From NCBI GenBank assembly GCA_945883425.1, contig CAMCXM010000006.1:1-55741 (forward strand): a stretch of 55,741 nucleotides of DNA. The letters are read 5' to 3'. The notes under the pieces were generated by a model. That model saw only the letters and a program-made list of their open reading frames with translations, was not told the origin of the DNA and did not search any database. Made by a program: the position numbers and the translations under genes. The stretch is from Spirosoma fluviale. GTDB taxonomy: Bacteria > Bacteroidota > Bacteroidia > Cytophagales > Flexibacteraceae. Below are positions 18,131 through 26,708 of the stretch, piece after piece (the first letter of the stretch is position 1; each line of letters opens with the position of its first letter).

Positions 18131-18541
18131 ATGAAAAAAGAAAACCTCATCCTTTTGCTGCTGCTGTTGATTCTGCTCTTGCTGGGCTATCAATCGATCA
18201 TGCTGAACAGATTTCTCACAACCCGTGCACAGGAAAATCCGATGGCCACAACCGAAGGAGAACAACAAATTCAGCCTGAGAAAAAGACAAATCCATATGC
18301 GAATGCCAATCTAAAAACGGAGGTTTTTGCCAATCCGGACAGAACCTATGGATACCAAGTTCTGCTGAACGGAAGTCCGATGATCCGGCAGCCCAACATT
18401 CCGGGAGTGCCGGGAAATGCCGGTTTTCGGGATGAAGCAAAAGCCAAAAAAACGGCGGAACTTGTGCTGCTGAAAATCCGGAAAAACATTATGCCGCCGG
18501 CCATTACAACGGAAGAACTTGACAGTCTCGGAGTTTTTTAA
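18131..18541 (+). CDS. DUF4907 protein, membrane-anchored
   Basis: This 136-residue protein starts with one very hydrophobic Leu-rich segment (about 6-20), a signal anchor. A short DUF4907 domain follows with YGYQVLLNGSPMIRQPNIPG, GFRDEAKAKKTAELVLLKI and MPPAITTEEL. The function is unknown. DUF4907 genes commonly neighbour kelch-repeat proteins in Bacteroidota, and here a kelch protein follows 31 bp downstream, so the two probably work together at the envelope. Confidence 0.8.
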   Translation: MKKENLILLLLLLILLLLGYQSIMLNRFLTTRAQENPMATTEGEQQIQPEKKTNPYANANLKTEVFANPDRTYGYQVLLNGSPMIRQPNIPGVPGNAGFRDEAKAKKTAELVLLKIRKNIMPPAITTEELDSLGVF

Positions 18542-18572
18542 TTAATTTCCCGACCAAAATAAAACGCTGAAT

Positions 18573-20582
18573 ATGAAAAGGTTTATCTGCCTGAGTATTT
18601 TCATACCTGCATTTTTCCTGCAAGTAAGAGCTCAAGGACTCTGGACACAAAAAGCCGATTTCGGCGGTGCGGCCCGGTCGGGCGCTGTCGGATTCTCTAT
18701 TGGTAATAAAGGCTATATGGGAACGGGGGTGTCCGGGAATACCAAATTCAACGATTTCTGGGAATACGATCCCGAAACCAATGTCTGGACCCAAAAAGCC
18801 AATGCTACTTTCACTGGCCGCAACAATGCCACCAGTTTTACCCTGGAAGGAAAAGGATACATCGTTGGAGGACTTACCACCTCCTTTACGAAAAACTTGC
18901 TGGAATATGATCCGGCCTTGAATCAATGGAATTACAGAGCTAATTTTTTAGGCGTCGCCCGCAGTGATGGTGTTGCTTTTAACATTTCCGCCGGAGTACT
19001 GTTCGGTACTGGCCTGGCCAGTGCCGGCTATAGGAAAGATTTTTATCTATACAGCCCTCCTCCCTTAGACTCCTGGGCGCAGCTTGCTCCGCTGCCGGGT
19101 GTGGAAAGGATGGATGCAGTGGGTTTTAACATTGATGGCAAAGGCTATGTGGGTACCGGAGATGCAGGTGGAAATCAGCTGAATGACTGGTGGGAATATA
19201 CGCTTCCGGATAACATCTGGACCCAGAAAGCCAACTTTAGTGGAGTACAGAGGTATGAGGCTGCCGGATTTGTGATTGGTAGTAAAGGCTATGTGGCATG
19301 CGGGTATTACTCCGGTAATCTCAATGATTGTTTTGAGTACAATCCGGCTACCAATGCCTGGAGGGAAGTCGCCCCTTTTCCGGGCGGAGCCAGAAGGTCG
19401 CCGGTTGGATTCTCCATCGGAAACTTTGGTTACATCGGCACCGGCTACAATGGCACCGCTCTGACCAAAGACTTTTGGCAGTATGATCCCAGAGATCCGG
19501 AAATCTCTATTCTGCAAAACAGTACGGCCATTGCGGATAATTCAGGTTCGTACAATTTTGGAAGCCGGGATCTGAATACTTCAACCCCTGAAACCTTCAC
19601 CATTGAAAACACCGGAGACCGGGAACTTAAGCTCAGTTCCAGTCCAAGGGTAACACTTACCGGCGCTTCCTACACGCTGGTGACCGATGCGCCCGCCATT
19701 ATTCCGCCAGGTGGCTCGGCTACCTTTACTGTTAGCTTCAATCCCCTGACCTGCGGACCCCAGAGCGGCAGCATCAGCATAGCAAATGATGATTTCAGTG
19801 AAAACCCATACAATTTCACCCTTTCGGGCATCGGCCTGGATAATGTTTCCCCTCAGACCCCGAATCTGCCAGTACTTAGAGGCCAGTGTCTGGTAAATGT
19901 ACTCGCACCCACCACCACCGACAACTGCTCAGGAACGGTTACCGGCACCACTACAAATCCGCTTAGCTATACTTCCCAGGGAACCTTTACCGTAAACTGG
20001 AGTTTCAAAGATGCCAGCAACAATACCACCACTGCCCAGCAGACTGTTATTGTAGACGATACCATCAGTCCCTATGTACTTTGCGGAGGAAATCAGGTCA
20101 TAAATCTTTCAACAGGACAGACTTCTTATACGGTACAGGGCGTGGAATTTGATCCCCAGAACGGCGGCGACAACTGCAGCCTGGCAGGAGTGAGCAACAG
20201 TTTCAACAATCTGGCCAGTCTGGCCGGGGCGCAATTACTTCCCGGTGCTAATACCATCGTCTGGCAAGTAACTGATATTGGTGGTAATACAGCAAACTGC
20301 AGTCTTGTGGTAACAATAAATACCACGACGTCGATCGCCAGTCCTCAGGAGGCTGGTATCAACATATACCCCAATCCGGTCTTCGACCAACTCCGGCTCG
20401 ATTTAACCGAATCAAGACTGTACAACATAACAGTTTCGGACATAACCGGTAAAGAGGTTCTAAGCCTGAAAAGCAGAAGTCGACAAGAAATAATCGATTT
20501 TTCTGCCATGCCGGTCGGAGTATATCAACTGAAAATTCAGACTGACAATCGGATTATTATCCAGAAGATCCGGAAACAATAA
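18573..20582 (+). CDS. Kelch-repeat, multi-domain T9SS surface protein
   Basis: The protein is 669 residues with a signal peptide ending near VRAQ. Six kelch repeats (about 22-310, each with a WxQ or GYxGTG pattern) predict a beta-propeller. An Ig-like choice-of-anchor-D domain follows (about 315-415, FTIENTGDRELKLSSSP and VSFNPLTCGPQSGSI). Two HYR-like domains come next (about 425-585), with PTTTDNCSGTVTGTT and VNWSFKDASNN. The last 75 residues form a T9SS sorting domain (INIYPNPVFDQLRL to IIIQKIRKQ). It is predicted to be cell-surface attached. It forms a pair with the DUF4907 gene. Confidence 0.9.
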   Translation: MKRFICLSIFIPAFFLQVRAQGLWTQKADFGGAARSGAVGFSIGNKGYMGTGVSGNTKFNDFWEYDPETNVWTQKANATFTGRNNATSFTLEGKGYIVGGLTTSFTKNLLEYDPALNQWNYRANFLGVARSDGVAFNISAGVLFGTGLASAGYRKDFYLYSPPPLDSWAQLAPLPGVERMDAVGFNIDGKGYVGTGDAGGNQLNDWWEYTLPDNIWTQKANFSGVQRYEAAGFVIGSKGYVACGYYSGNLNDCFEYNPATNAWREVAPFPGGARRSPVGFSIGNFGYIGTGYNGTALTKDFWQYDPRDPEISILQNSTAIADNSGSYNFGSRDLNTSTPETFTIENTGDRELKLSSSPRVTLTGASYTLVTDAPAIIPPGGSATFTVSFNPLTCGPQSGSISIANDDFSENPYNFTLSGIGLDNVSPQTPNLPVLRGQCLVNVLAPTTTDNCSGTVTGTTTNPLSYTSQGTFTVNWSFKDASNNTTTAQQTVIVDDTISPYVLCGGNQVINLSTGQTSYTVQGVEFDPQNGGDNCSLAGVSNSFNNLASLAGAQLLPGANTIVWQVTDIGGNTANCSLVVTINTTTSIASPQEAGINIYPNPVFDQLRLDLTESRLYNITVSDITGKEVLSLKSRSRQEIIDFSAMPVGVYQLKIQTDNRIIIQKIRKQ

Positions 20583-20653
20583 AAAAAATTGAGGCTTTTC
20601 TCTGACAACAAATAAGGAGAATGAACAGGGAAGAAAGATGGGAATGATTTTTC

Positions 20654-21052
20654 TCAGATGTAAAACACCATCTCTACTTTTTTCCCGCTTTCTTCAAAAC
20701 GGAGCACATCGCAGAGGTGTTTCATTAAGAAAATTCCGCGGCCATCTGGTTTAAGGAGGTTTTCTCCTGATGTCGGATCGGGTAGCGTATTGTAATCAAA
20801 TCCTTTTCCCTCGTCCTCTACCACAAAACTAATTTCGGTCGGACCGGACTCGCAGGTGAGGCGTACAATTTTTTCCTTATCGTACAGGTTTCCATGCTGG
20901 ATGGCATTGTTGACTGCCTCTGTGATGGCGATGAGAATATTGCCATAAACATCATCCGAAATGTGGAACTCATCCCGGCTGTTGTCGATGAAACTCTCGA
21001 CAATTTTTATGTTGTCAACTATTGACGGAAATTCAATCGTTATCGGTTTCAT
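20654..21052 (-). CDS. RsbW-like anti-sigma ATP-binding protein
   Basis: This 132-residue GHKL-type protein carries EAVNNAIQHGN (N-box), DEGKGFDYNTLP (G1 box) and KPDGRGIFLMKHLCD (G2 box). Proteins of this size act as serine kinases and anti-sigma factors or as anti-anti-sigma switches. No partner anti-sigma antagonist is visible. Its ATG overlaps the stop of the DUF4175 gene by 4 bp, so it is the last visible gene of the Mrp-NifU-DUF4175 operon. Confidence 0.85.
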   Translation of the reverse strand: MKPITIEFPSIVDNIKIVESFIDNSRDEFHISDDVYGNILIAITEAVNNAIQHGNLYDKEKIVRLTCESGPTEISFVVEDEGKGFDYNTLPDPTSGENLLKPDGRGIFLMKHLCDVLRFEESGKKVEMVFYI

Positions 21053-24000
21053 AGACCATTATCCTGAATGGATTCAAAATATTTATCGTAAGCGTCCTGA
21101 TACATTTCTGTCAGTTTCGGCGTTCCCTGAAGCAATTGTTCTTTTTGCGATTTCGCTTTCTGGAGCAATTCCTTCAAATCGGTCGGCAATGTAGTTCTTT
21201 CTGCGGATTTTGGTTTCTCCGCTTCTCGTCTTTGATCCTGTTCTCTTTGCATCATCGCTTTCTCACTTTCGAGTAACCGTGTGAGAATTTGTTGCTGCCG
21301 CATGATGGTTTCGGGTGTGATTTTCTTGTTGAGCAATTCACGCTCTGTTTTCTCCATATCCGATTTCACATCGCCCAAACCGCCGGATTTGTTTTTTCCT
21401 TTCTCCATGGATTTTTCCAGTTCAGAAAGGGCCCTGCGCATGGCAGCCTGCTTCTGGGCAAGCTTCGCCAGTTCCTGACTCATCTGTTTTCCGTCGCCTG
21501 GTTTCTTTCCGCTTTTCAATTGAGAAATCTGGTCATTGAGCTGTTTTTGCATTTGGCTCATTCCGCCTGGTTTTGGCTTGCCCTTGCCTGGCTTCTTGCA
21601 GGATTTGCTACCTCCTTCCGACTGATTTTGCTGCTGCTGCATTTGCTGGAGTGCATCCTTGAGCATAACCGTCAGATTGTTGATGTTGGTCATCGCCATC
21701 TGTCCTTTGGCTGATGCAATATCGGGCCGTCTGGCTTTCACGTAGGTAACCGCTTCTTCAATGGCGGCATCCATGGCAAACAACTCTTTCATCACAAAAC
21801 TCTGAATCTGCGGCGCCCGCATGGCCAACGCTTTCAGACTGTCTTTGATGATTTCTGAATCATCTTTGATCTTCACCTGCTTTTGGGTGAGGGCCAGATA
21901 TTTCGGATCCAGCTGGCTTACTCTGGAAACCTGTTTGTACACATCTTCCTGATCAAAAGACAAGTGCAAAAGGTTTTCAATAATGGACCGGAGATCACCA
22001 ATGTCTTCCTGATCACCACCACCTCCTTCCATTTCCATCTGGCTCTTCTTCATCTTTTCAGCCATCTTTTTCATTTTCTGGGCCGCTTTTTTCTGCTTTG
22101 AACCAGCTTTCTGCATTTTACCCTCCTTCATCTGGTCCGAACTTTCCTTCTGTTCTTTCTCAATATCTTTTTGTTCTTCCTCGCCAGAGTCTATGTTGTT
22201 TTTATCCTTCAGCTCTTTGTTGAGTTCTTCCATTTGTTTGAGATCCTCCTGCACCTGCTTGAACATCTCATTCATTTCTTTCTGTTCTTCTTTCGCTTTT
22301 TCCTTTTGCTCTTCAGACTGCTTGTCGCCAGCCTTCTCATTTTCTTCACCGGCTTTGTTTTCTTTCTCCGCCAGCTTCTCCATATCCTCAATGGCTTTGT
22401 TGAGTTTTTCCTCCACTTTCAGTTGTTTGAGCATTTCCATTGCCCGGTCGAGTTCGTTCTGGATAAACTCATTTTTATCCTGCATTTTTTCAAATGCATC
22501 CTGAAGCTGGTCTTTATTCTGATTCTGCTGTTCCAGTAAGCGTTCCAGTTCTTTGAGCAGTTCTTTGGTTTTTTCGTCCAGCAGCTCGTCCAGCATTTTG
22601 TTGATCTGCTCTTGCTTATCCAGCATTTCCTGCGATTGCAGCTGGTTTTCTTCCTTGTTTTTCAGCGCTTTTTCCGCTTCTTTTTTCAGATCTTCGATTT
22701 GCTTGAACAGGTCTTTCTGTTTTTCAACATAATTCTCCAGCTCTTTCTTATCCTGCCAGTTGAGCTCCTTTTTGCCTTTGAGATTCTCGAGCATCTTTTT
22801 GGTATTCTTCTCAAGCGTTTCTGTCTTTTTCGAAAGCTCTTCCATTTTCTCCTCGTTCTTCTCGTCCAACCGATCCATAGATTCAGCCATGGCTTCTTTC
22901 GAGGCATCTTTCACATCAAAAATCTGCGAAACCGCCGCTTTTGGCCCTGCGACACCGTCGTTGTCCCAGACTTTGAAAAAGAGAACAACCGGCCGTTGCT
23001 GAATGACAGATGCCATTTTTCCTTCCGGTGTAAAAACGAACGTCTGGCTTTTCTCTCTGGATGAAAATGGAACCGGTGTTTCCATGATCGTCTGTTTCGT
23101 TTTTGGATCCTGAATTACGGCTTTCAAACGGGAAAATCCATAGTCATCGGCAATCCGCCCAGCATAGTATTGTTTTGACAAGGAAACGGAATCCTGAAAG
23201 GAACGCACCTGAATTTTCGGGAATTCATCTTCCGTGACCGAAATGGCATAATTGAATTGCTGATCCATCTGACCAAGTACATTGCGGGCATTGATTTGGT
23301 AATCGGTCGACTGAAGTGCTTTGGTACTGGCAGAAAATACGTTTTCATCCTGTTTTTCAAATGAAACCGGAGACGTTTTCCCCAACGCCATGGTGGCAGA
23401 AAGCAAATGTTCTGTTTCGAGCTCCCACTGAATCTGGCTTCCTTTCACTACATCCAGGTTTCCTTCATTTTCCTGAACCATGGCCTGCCTTCCGGTATAC
23501 GCAGGTGGAATGACACGGATTTTCAGATTCCGGATGTGACCAGGAGGAAGGACATCCAATTGGGCCGGTTCACTGCTGATGGTTCCGGAAAAAACAGAAA
23601 GTTCAAAAGAACCAGCTTCCAGATTGTCGATTTTTTGTGAGAATGTCCCGCCTTTCTCACGCACCATTTTGATGGTTCGGTTTCCTAGTTTTACATACAC
23701 CTGAGAAGGCAAAGCCGGGCCTTTTGCTTCCGCTTTTATGATAAGCGATTGAGTAGAAATGATGCGTTCCGGAACGGAAGCCATTTTAAGTTCGAAAGGC
23801 GCCGGTGGAACAAACTGCTTGTTTGCCTGCATCAGCCGGGTGGAACCTTCTTTCACAAAATCAAAAAATCCAATGAAAACCAACAAACCAATGGCGGCCA
23901 ATGGCAGTACTTTTTTCCAGACAGAGGCCGGAATGGATACCTGAATTTTTCCTGGAATATCGAGTCTTTGAATGACCTCCTGTTTCTGGCCCAGACTAAG

Positions 24001-24381
24001 GCTGATCAATCGATTGTTTTCTCCTCTGAGGCTAAGAGCAAGCAACTGCAGATAATTGATCAATTTATCATCGACGGATGAAACCTGTCCGGAAATTCTC
24101 CGCGAAAGTGTTTCAAACTGGGGAAGTGATTTTGTATTCCGAAGCTGCCACCAGGGCCTGACAATAAAATATCCGAGTAAAAACACAATGGTTCCAGAGT
24201 AGCCAATCAGGATGGTTTCCTTAACAGCGGGAGAGAGATATAAAAAGTACTCCAGCAGAGAAAACAAAGGAAAAAACAACAGTGTTCCGGCTGCCAAACC
24301 CGCCAGAAGCTGGTAAAGCACACGGAGAATCCGCTTTTGTTCGAAGCGGTTCATGTCTTGTAAAACTTTGTTTTCGATCAT
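21049..24381 (-). CDS. DUF4175 family membrane protein with long coiled coil
   Basis: The protein is 1110 residues. Two N-terminal transmembrane segments (about 20-75) and a third near 160-180 are followed by Ig-like beta regions (about 190-450). A very long Glu/Lys-rich coiled coil spans about 480-800, where KKxxE repeats dominate. A helical, Gln-rich C-terminus ends near a DAYDKYFESIQDNGL tail. Such proteins are widespread in Bacteroidota and resemble alpha-proteobacterial DUF4175 proteins; the role is unknown. It is 27 bp downstream of the NifU gene and coupled to the RsbW-like gene. Confidence 0.85.
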   Translation of the reverse strand: MIENKVLQDMNRFEQKRILRVLYQLLAGLAAGTLLFFPLFSLLEYFLYLSPAVKETILIGYSGTIVFLLGYFIVRPWWQLRNTKSLPQFETLSRRISGQVSSVDDKLINYLQLLALSLRGENNRLISLSLGQKQEVIQRLDIPGKIQVSIPASVWKKVLPLAAIGLLVFIGFFDFVKEGSTRLMQANKQFVPPAPFELKMASVPERIISTQSLIIKAEAKGPALPSQVYVKLGNRTIKMVREKGGTFSQKIDNLEAGSFELSVFSGTISSEPAQLDVLPPGHIRNLKIRVIPPAYTGRQAMVQENEGNLDVVKGSQIQWELETEHLLSATMALGKTSPVSFEKQDENVFSASTKALQSTDYQINARNVLGQMDQQFNYAISVTEDEFPKIQVRSFQDSVSLSKQYYAGRIADDYGFSRLKAVIQDPKTKQTIMETPVPFSSREKSQTFVFTPEGKMASVIQQRPVVLFFKVWDNDGVAGPKAAVSQIFDVKDASKEAMAESMDRLDEKNEEKMEELSKKTETLEKNTKKMLENLKGKKELNWQDKKELENYVEKQKDLFKQIEDLKKEAEKALKNKEENQLQSQEMLDKQEQINKMLDELLDEKTKELLKELERLLEQQNQNKDQLQDAFEKMQDKNEFIQNELDRAMEMLKQLKVEEKLNKAIEDMEKLAEKENKAGEENEKAGDKQSEEQKEKAKEEQKEMNEMFKQVQEDLKQMEELNKELKDKNNIDSGEEEQKDIEKEQKESSDQMKEGKMQKAGSKQKKAAQKMKKMAEKMKKSQMEMEGGGGDQEDIGDLRSIIENLLHLSFDQEDVYKQVSRVSQLDPKYLALTQKQVKIKDDSEIIKDSLKALAMRAPQIQSFVMKELFAMDAAIEEAVTYVKARRPDIASAKGQMAMTNINNLTVMLKDALQQMQQQQNQSEGGSKSCKKPGKGKPKPGGMSQMQKQLNDQISQLKSGKKPGDGKQMSQELAKLAQKQAAMRRALSELEKSMEKGKNKSGGLGDVKSDMEKTERELLNKKITPETIMRQQQILTRLLESEKAMMQREQDQRREAEKPKSAERTTLPTDLKELLQKAKSQKEQLLQGTPKLTEMYQDAYDKYFESIQDNGL

Positions 24382-24408
24382 GGGCTGAGGTAGTTGGAAA
24401 AGTTTCTC

Positions 24409-24660
24409 CTAAACGAGTGCTTCGGTCATCGGATTGATGGCGACCACCGATTTTATTTCAGGCATGGCATGCTTGATGGCGTCCTCGACTCCAGCTTTCA
24501 ATGTCATGGCACTCATCGGACATTCACCACAGGCGCCCTGCATTTCAACTTTCACGACCCAATCTTCTGTCACTTCCACAACCCGGATGTCACCACCATC
24601 GGCCTGAAGATAGGGCCGGATCGAATCGATGGCTGCTTCCACTCGTTCTATTAAGGTCAT
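24409..24660 (-). CDS. NifU C-terminal domain protein (Fe-S scaffold)
   Basis: This 83-residue protein is a lone NifU C-terminal domain. It begins VEAAIDSIRPYLQADGGDI and carries the cluster-binding CGECPMSAMTLKAGVE with CxxC. Such proteins hold a transient 4Fe-4S cluster and pass it to client proteins. It is the second gene of an operon with the Mrp/ApbC ATPase (27 bp gap), a pairing that fits Fe-S cluster carrier work. Confidence 0.92.
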   Translation of the reverse strand: MTLIERVEAAIDSIRPYLQADGGDIRVVEVTEDWVVKVEMQGACGECPMSAMTLKAGVEDAIKHAMPEIKSVVAINPMTEALV

Positions 24661-24687
24661 GTTTTAATTTGTTAAGAAGATGCGAAT

Positions 24688-25794
24688 TTAAGAAAGAATG
24701 GGACTTTCTGTAACCGGAGTTTCAAGCTGGGCATTTTTTATGGCCACCTGTTGCGCCACATTCTGGGCCAGATCTGAAAAGGCTTTCGAAATCGGTTCGT
24801 CTTCATGCATCACAATCGGAACGCCACCATCTCCGGCCTCCCGCACCGACTGAACCAATGGCACCTCACCCAGAAACGGCAATCCATAACGGATAGCGAG
24901 ATTTTTACCACCATCCTGACCAAAAATGTAATACTTGTTTTCCGGCAATTCAGGAGGAGAAAAATAAGACATGTTTTCAACCACACCCAAAACCGGGACT
25001 TTGATTGGGGTTTGTCCGAACATCGAAATGGCTTTTACGGCATCGGCCAGTGCTACCCGTTGCGGAGTGGTTACGACTACAACACCTGTCAGTGGTACTG
25101 TCTGAACGAGCGTCAGGTGAATATCACTTGTACCTGGAGGCAGATCGATGAGGAGATAATCGAGTTCTCCCCACTGGCAATCCATGATAAACTGTTTCAG
25201 AGCGGAACTCATCATGGGGCCTCTCCACACAACGGCGGTATCGCCATGTGCCAGAAAACCAATGGATAAAAGCTTAATCCCCAATCGTTCCACCGGCACC
25301 AGATAGTTTTTTCCATCGATCACCACCACTTTGGGCTGGGCATCTTCCACACCAAACATGGTTGGGATGCTGGGACCTGAAATATCGGCATCGATCAAAC
25401 CGACTTTCGCTCCATTCCGGGCAAGTGCCAGGGCCAGATTACTGGTAACGGTAGATTTTCCAACCCCCCCTTTTCCGGAAGCAATGGCCACAATATTTTT
25501 CACACCCGGCAAAACCGGACCTGCATTTTCGCGAAGGCTGGTCACTTCTGCATTCATGTCGATCGTCACCGAAATTCCGGTGCCAAAGTCGGCATGAAGG
25601 GCCGTCATACATCGTTCTTTGATCAACTCTTTTAACGGACAGGCCGGGGTTGTGAGCTGAACCGTAAACCGGATCGTATTCCCGTTTACCTCCAGATTTT
25701 TGATCATTCCCAGACTGACCAGATCCTTTTTCAAATCCGGTTCCTCCACCCGGCCAAGGGCCTTCAGGACATTTTCGTTGGTTAAATTTTGCAT
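24688..25794 (-). CDS. Mrp/ApbC-type Fe-S carrier P-loop ATPase
   Basis: The protein is 368 residues from ATG 25794; the TTG five codons upstream is less likely. An N-terminal MIP18/DUF59 domain (about 1-80) precedes a deviant Walker A GKGGVGKST (107-115). Later come WRGPMMSSAL, LIDLPPGTSD and the region VENMSYFSPPELPENKYYIFG. In ApbC and Mrp of other phyla this last region carries a CxxC that bridges an Fe-S cluster; here no such cysteines are present. It heads the NifU-DUF4175-RsbW operon. Confidence 0.93.
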   Translation of the reverse strand: MQNLTNENVLKALGRVEEPDLKKDLVSLGMIKNLEVNGNTIRFTVQLTTPACPLKELIKERCMTALHADFGTGISVTIDMNAEVTSLRENAGPVLPGVKNIVAIASGKGGVGKSTVTSNLALALARNGAKVGLIDADISGPSIPTMFGVEDAQPKVVVIDGKNYLVPVERLGIKLLSIGFLAHGDTAVVWRGPMMSSALKQFIMDCQWGELDYLLIDLPPGTSDIHLTLVQTVPLTGVVVVTTPQRVALADAVKAISMFGQTPIKVPVLGVVENMSYFSPPELPENKYYIFGQDGGKNLAIRYGLPFLGEVPLVQSVREAGDGGVPIVMHEDEPISKAFSDLAQNVAQQVAIKNAQLETPVTESPILS

Positions 25795-25962
25795 CGTTTG
25801 TGTTTGCAAGGAGCTTCCAAAATAATACCAAAATCATGAATCGGTGAAATTACTGACAGTATGCCGGATGAACCTTCGGCTCCTTGTCTGCATTATCAGA
25901 CAGAATGGTTCCTGACAAATGGGGCTTGCAGGATCCGAATAGGAGAATCAATCCGAATTCAA

Positions 25963-25970
25963 CAATTTTG
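25963..25970 (+). promoter_or_regulatory. Putative -7 box before the 26064 acyltransferase
   Basis: CAATTTTG followed by CAG matches TAnnTTTG except at the first base. It lies about 94 bp upstream of ATG 26064. Confidence 0.35.
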
Positions 25971-26063
25971 CAGCGTTATCTGTTGCCGCAACCTGAACTT
26001 GAGACCGAATGGAATTTAGGCCGGGCACCATTGCAACAGAAGGAATTTTTGTCCCTGAAAATA

Positions 26064-26693
26064 ATGCTGATAGCCGGAGCCAAAGGATTTGCCAAACAAT
26101 TGCTTGATGTGATTTACCAGCTTGGACTGGAAAATGAAACCCGGTTATTCGATGACCTGGATCAGGAAATCCAACAGTTGTATCAGTTTCATGTGATCAA
26201 GTCGCTTCCGGAAGCCCGACAGTTTTTTGAACAGACGAGGCCGGCATTTGCCCTGGGAATCGGGAAACCGTCCGTACGAAAGCTGCTGACCGAAAAACTG
26301 ACCAGTGCCGGTGGTGTTTTAACCAGTGTGGTTTCTCCGCTTGCCCGCATTGCACCACATGCAAAAGTGGGCGAAGGGTGTACCATCATGACAGGTGCTG
26401 TGGTGGAAAACGATGCCGTCCTTGGAAAAGGAGTTCTGGTGAACCTGAATGCCATGATTTGCCACGATACACAGGTGGGTGATTTTTGTGAAATTTCTCC
26501 GGGCGCAATTCTGACGGGGGGTACATCGATCGGCAATCACTCTTTTATCGGTACCGGTGCCATAATCAATCCGGGAGTCAAAATCGGACAGAATGTGATC
26601 ATCGGATCCGGCTCGGTTGTCGTACGTGATATCCCGGATCATGCCAAAGTTTATGGCGTACCCGCAAGAAAAGGTGGGGATTTAAAATCCTGA
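26064..26693 (+). CDS. NeuD/PglD-like acyltransferase
   Basis: The protein is about 209 residues. The open frame continues upstream to 25884, but ATG 26064 begins exactly at the family's Rossmann start MLIAGAKGFAKQLLD, so I use it. The N-terminal part binds nucleotide sugar and the C-terminal two thirds form a left-handed beta helix from hexapeptide repeats (ARIAPHAKVGEGCTIM and onwards to VVRDIPDHAKVYGVPAR). Such enzymes use acetyl-CoA to acylate an amino or hydroxyl group on an amino sugar. It stands alone, convergent with the GT87-like gene; a paralogue is at 31838. Confidence 0.88.
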   Translation: MLIAGAKGFAKQLLDVIYQLGLENETRLFDDLDQEIQQLYQFHVIKSLPEARQFFEQTRPAFALGIGKPSVRKLLTEKLTSAGGVLTSVVSPLARIAPHAKVGEGCTIMTGAVVENDAVLGKGVLVNLNAMICHDTQVGDFCEISPGAILTGGTSIGNHSFIGTGAIINPGVKIGQNVIIGSGSVVVRDIPDHAKVYGVPARKGGDLKS

Positions 26694-26708
26694 ACCAACG
26701 TCGTTCGT

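Noticed and set aside
22171-22539. Phe/Leu-rich frames antisense to the DUF4175 coiled coil
   Set aside because: These are mirror images of Glu/Lys codons on the opposite strand and resemble membrane proteins only by chance.
25884-26063. N-terminal extension of the acyltransferase to a TTG at 25884
   Set aside because: The Rossmann start of the family begins exactly at ATG 26064, and a promoter-like box lies inside the extension.
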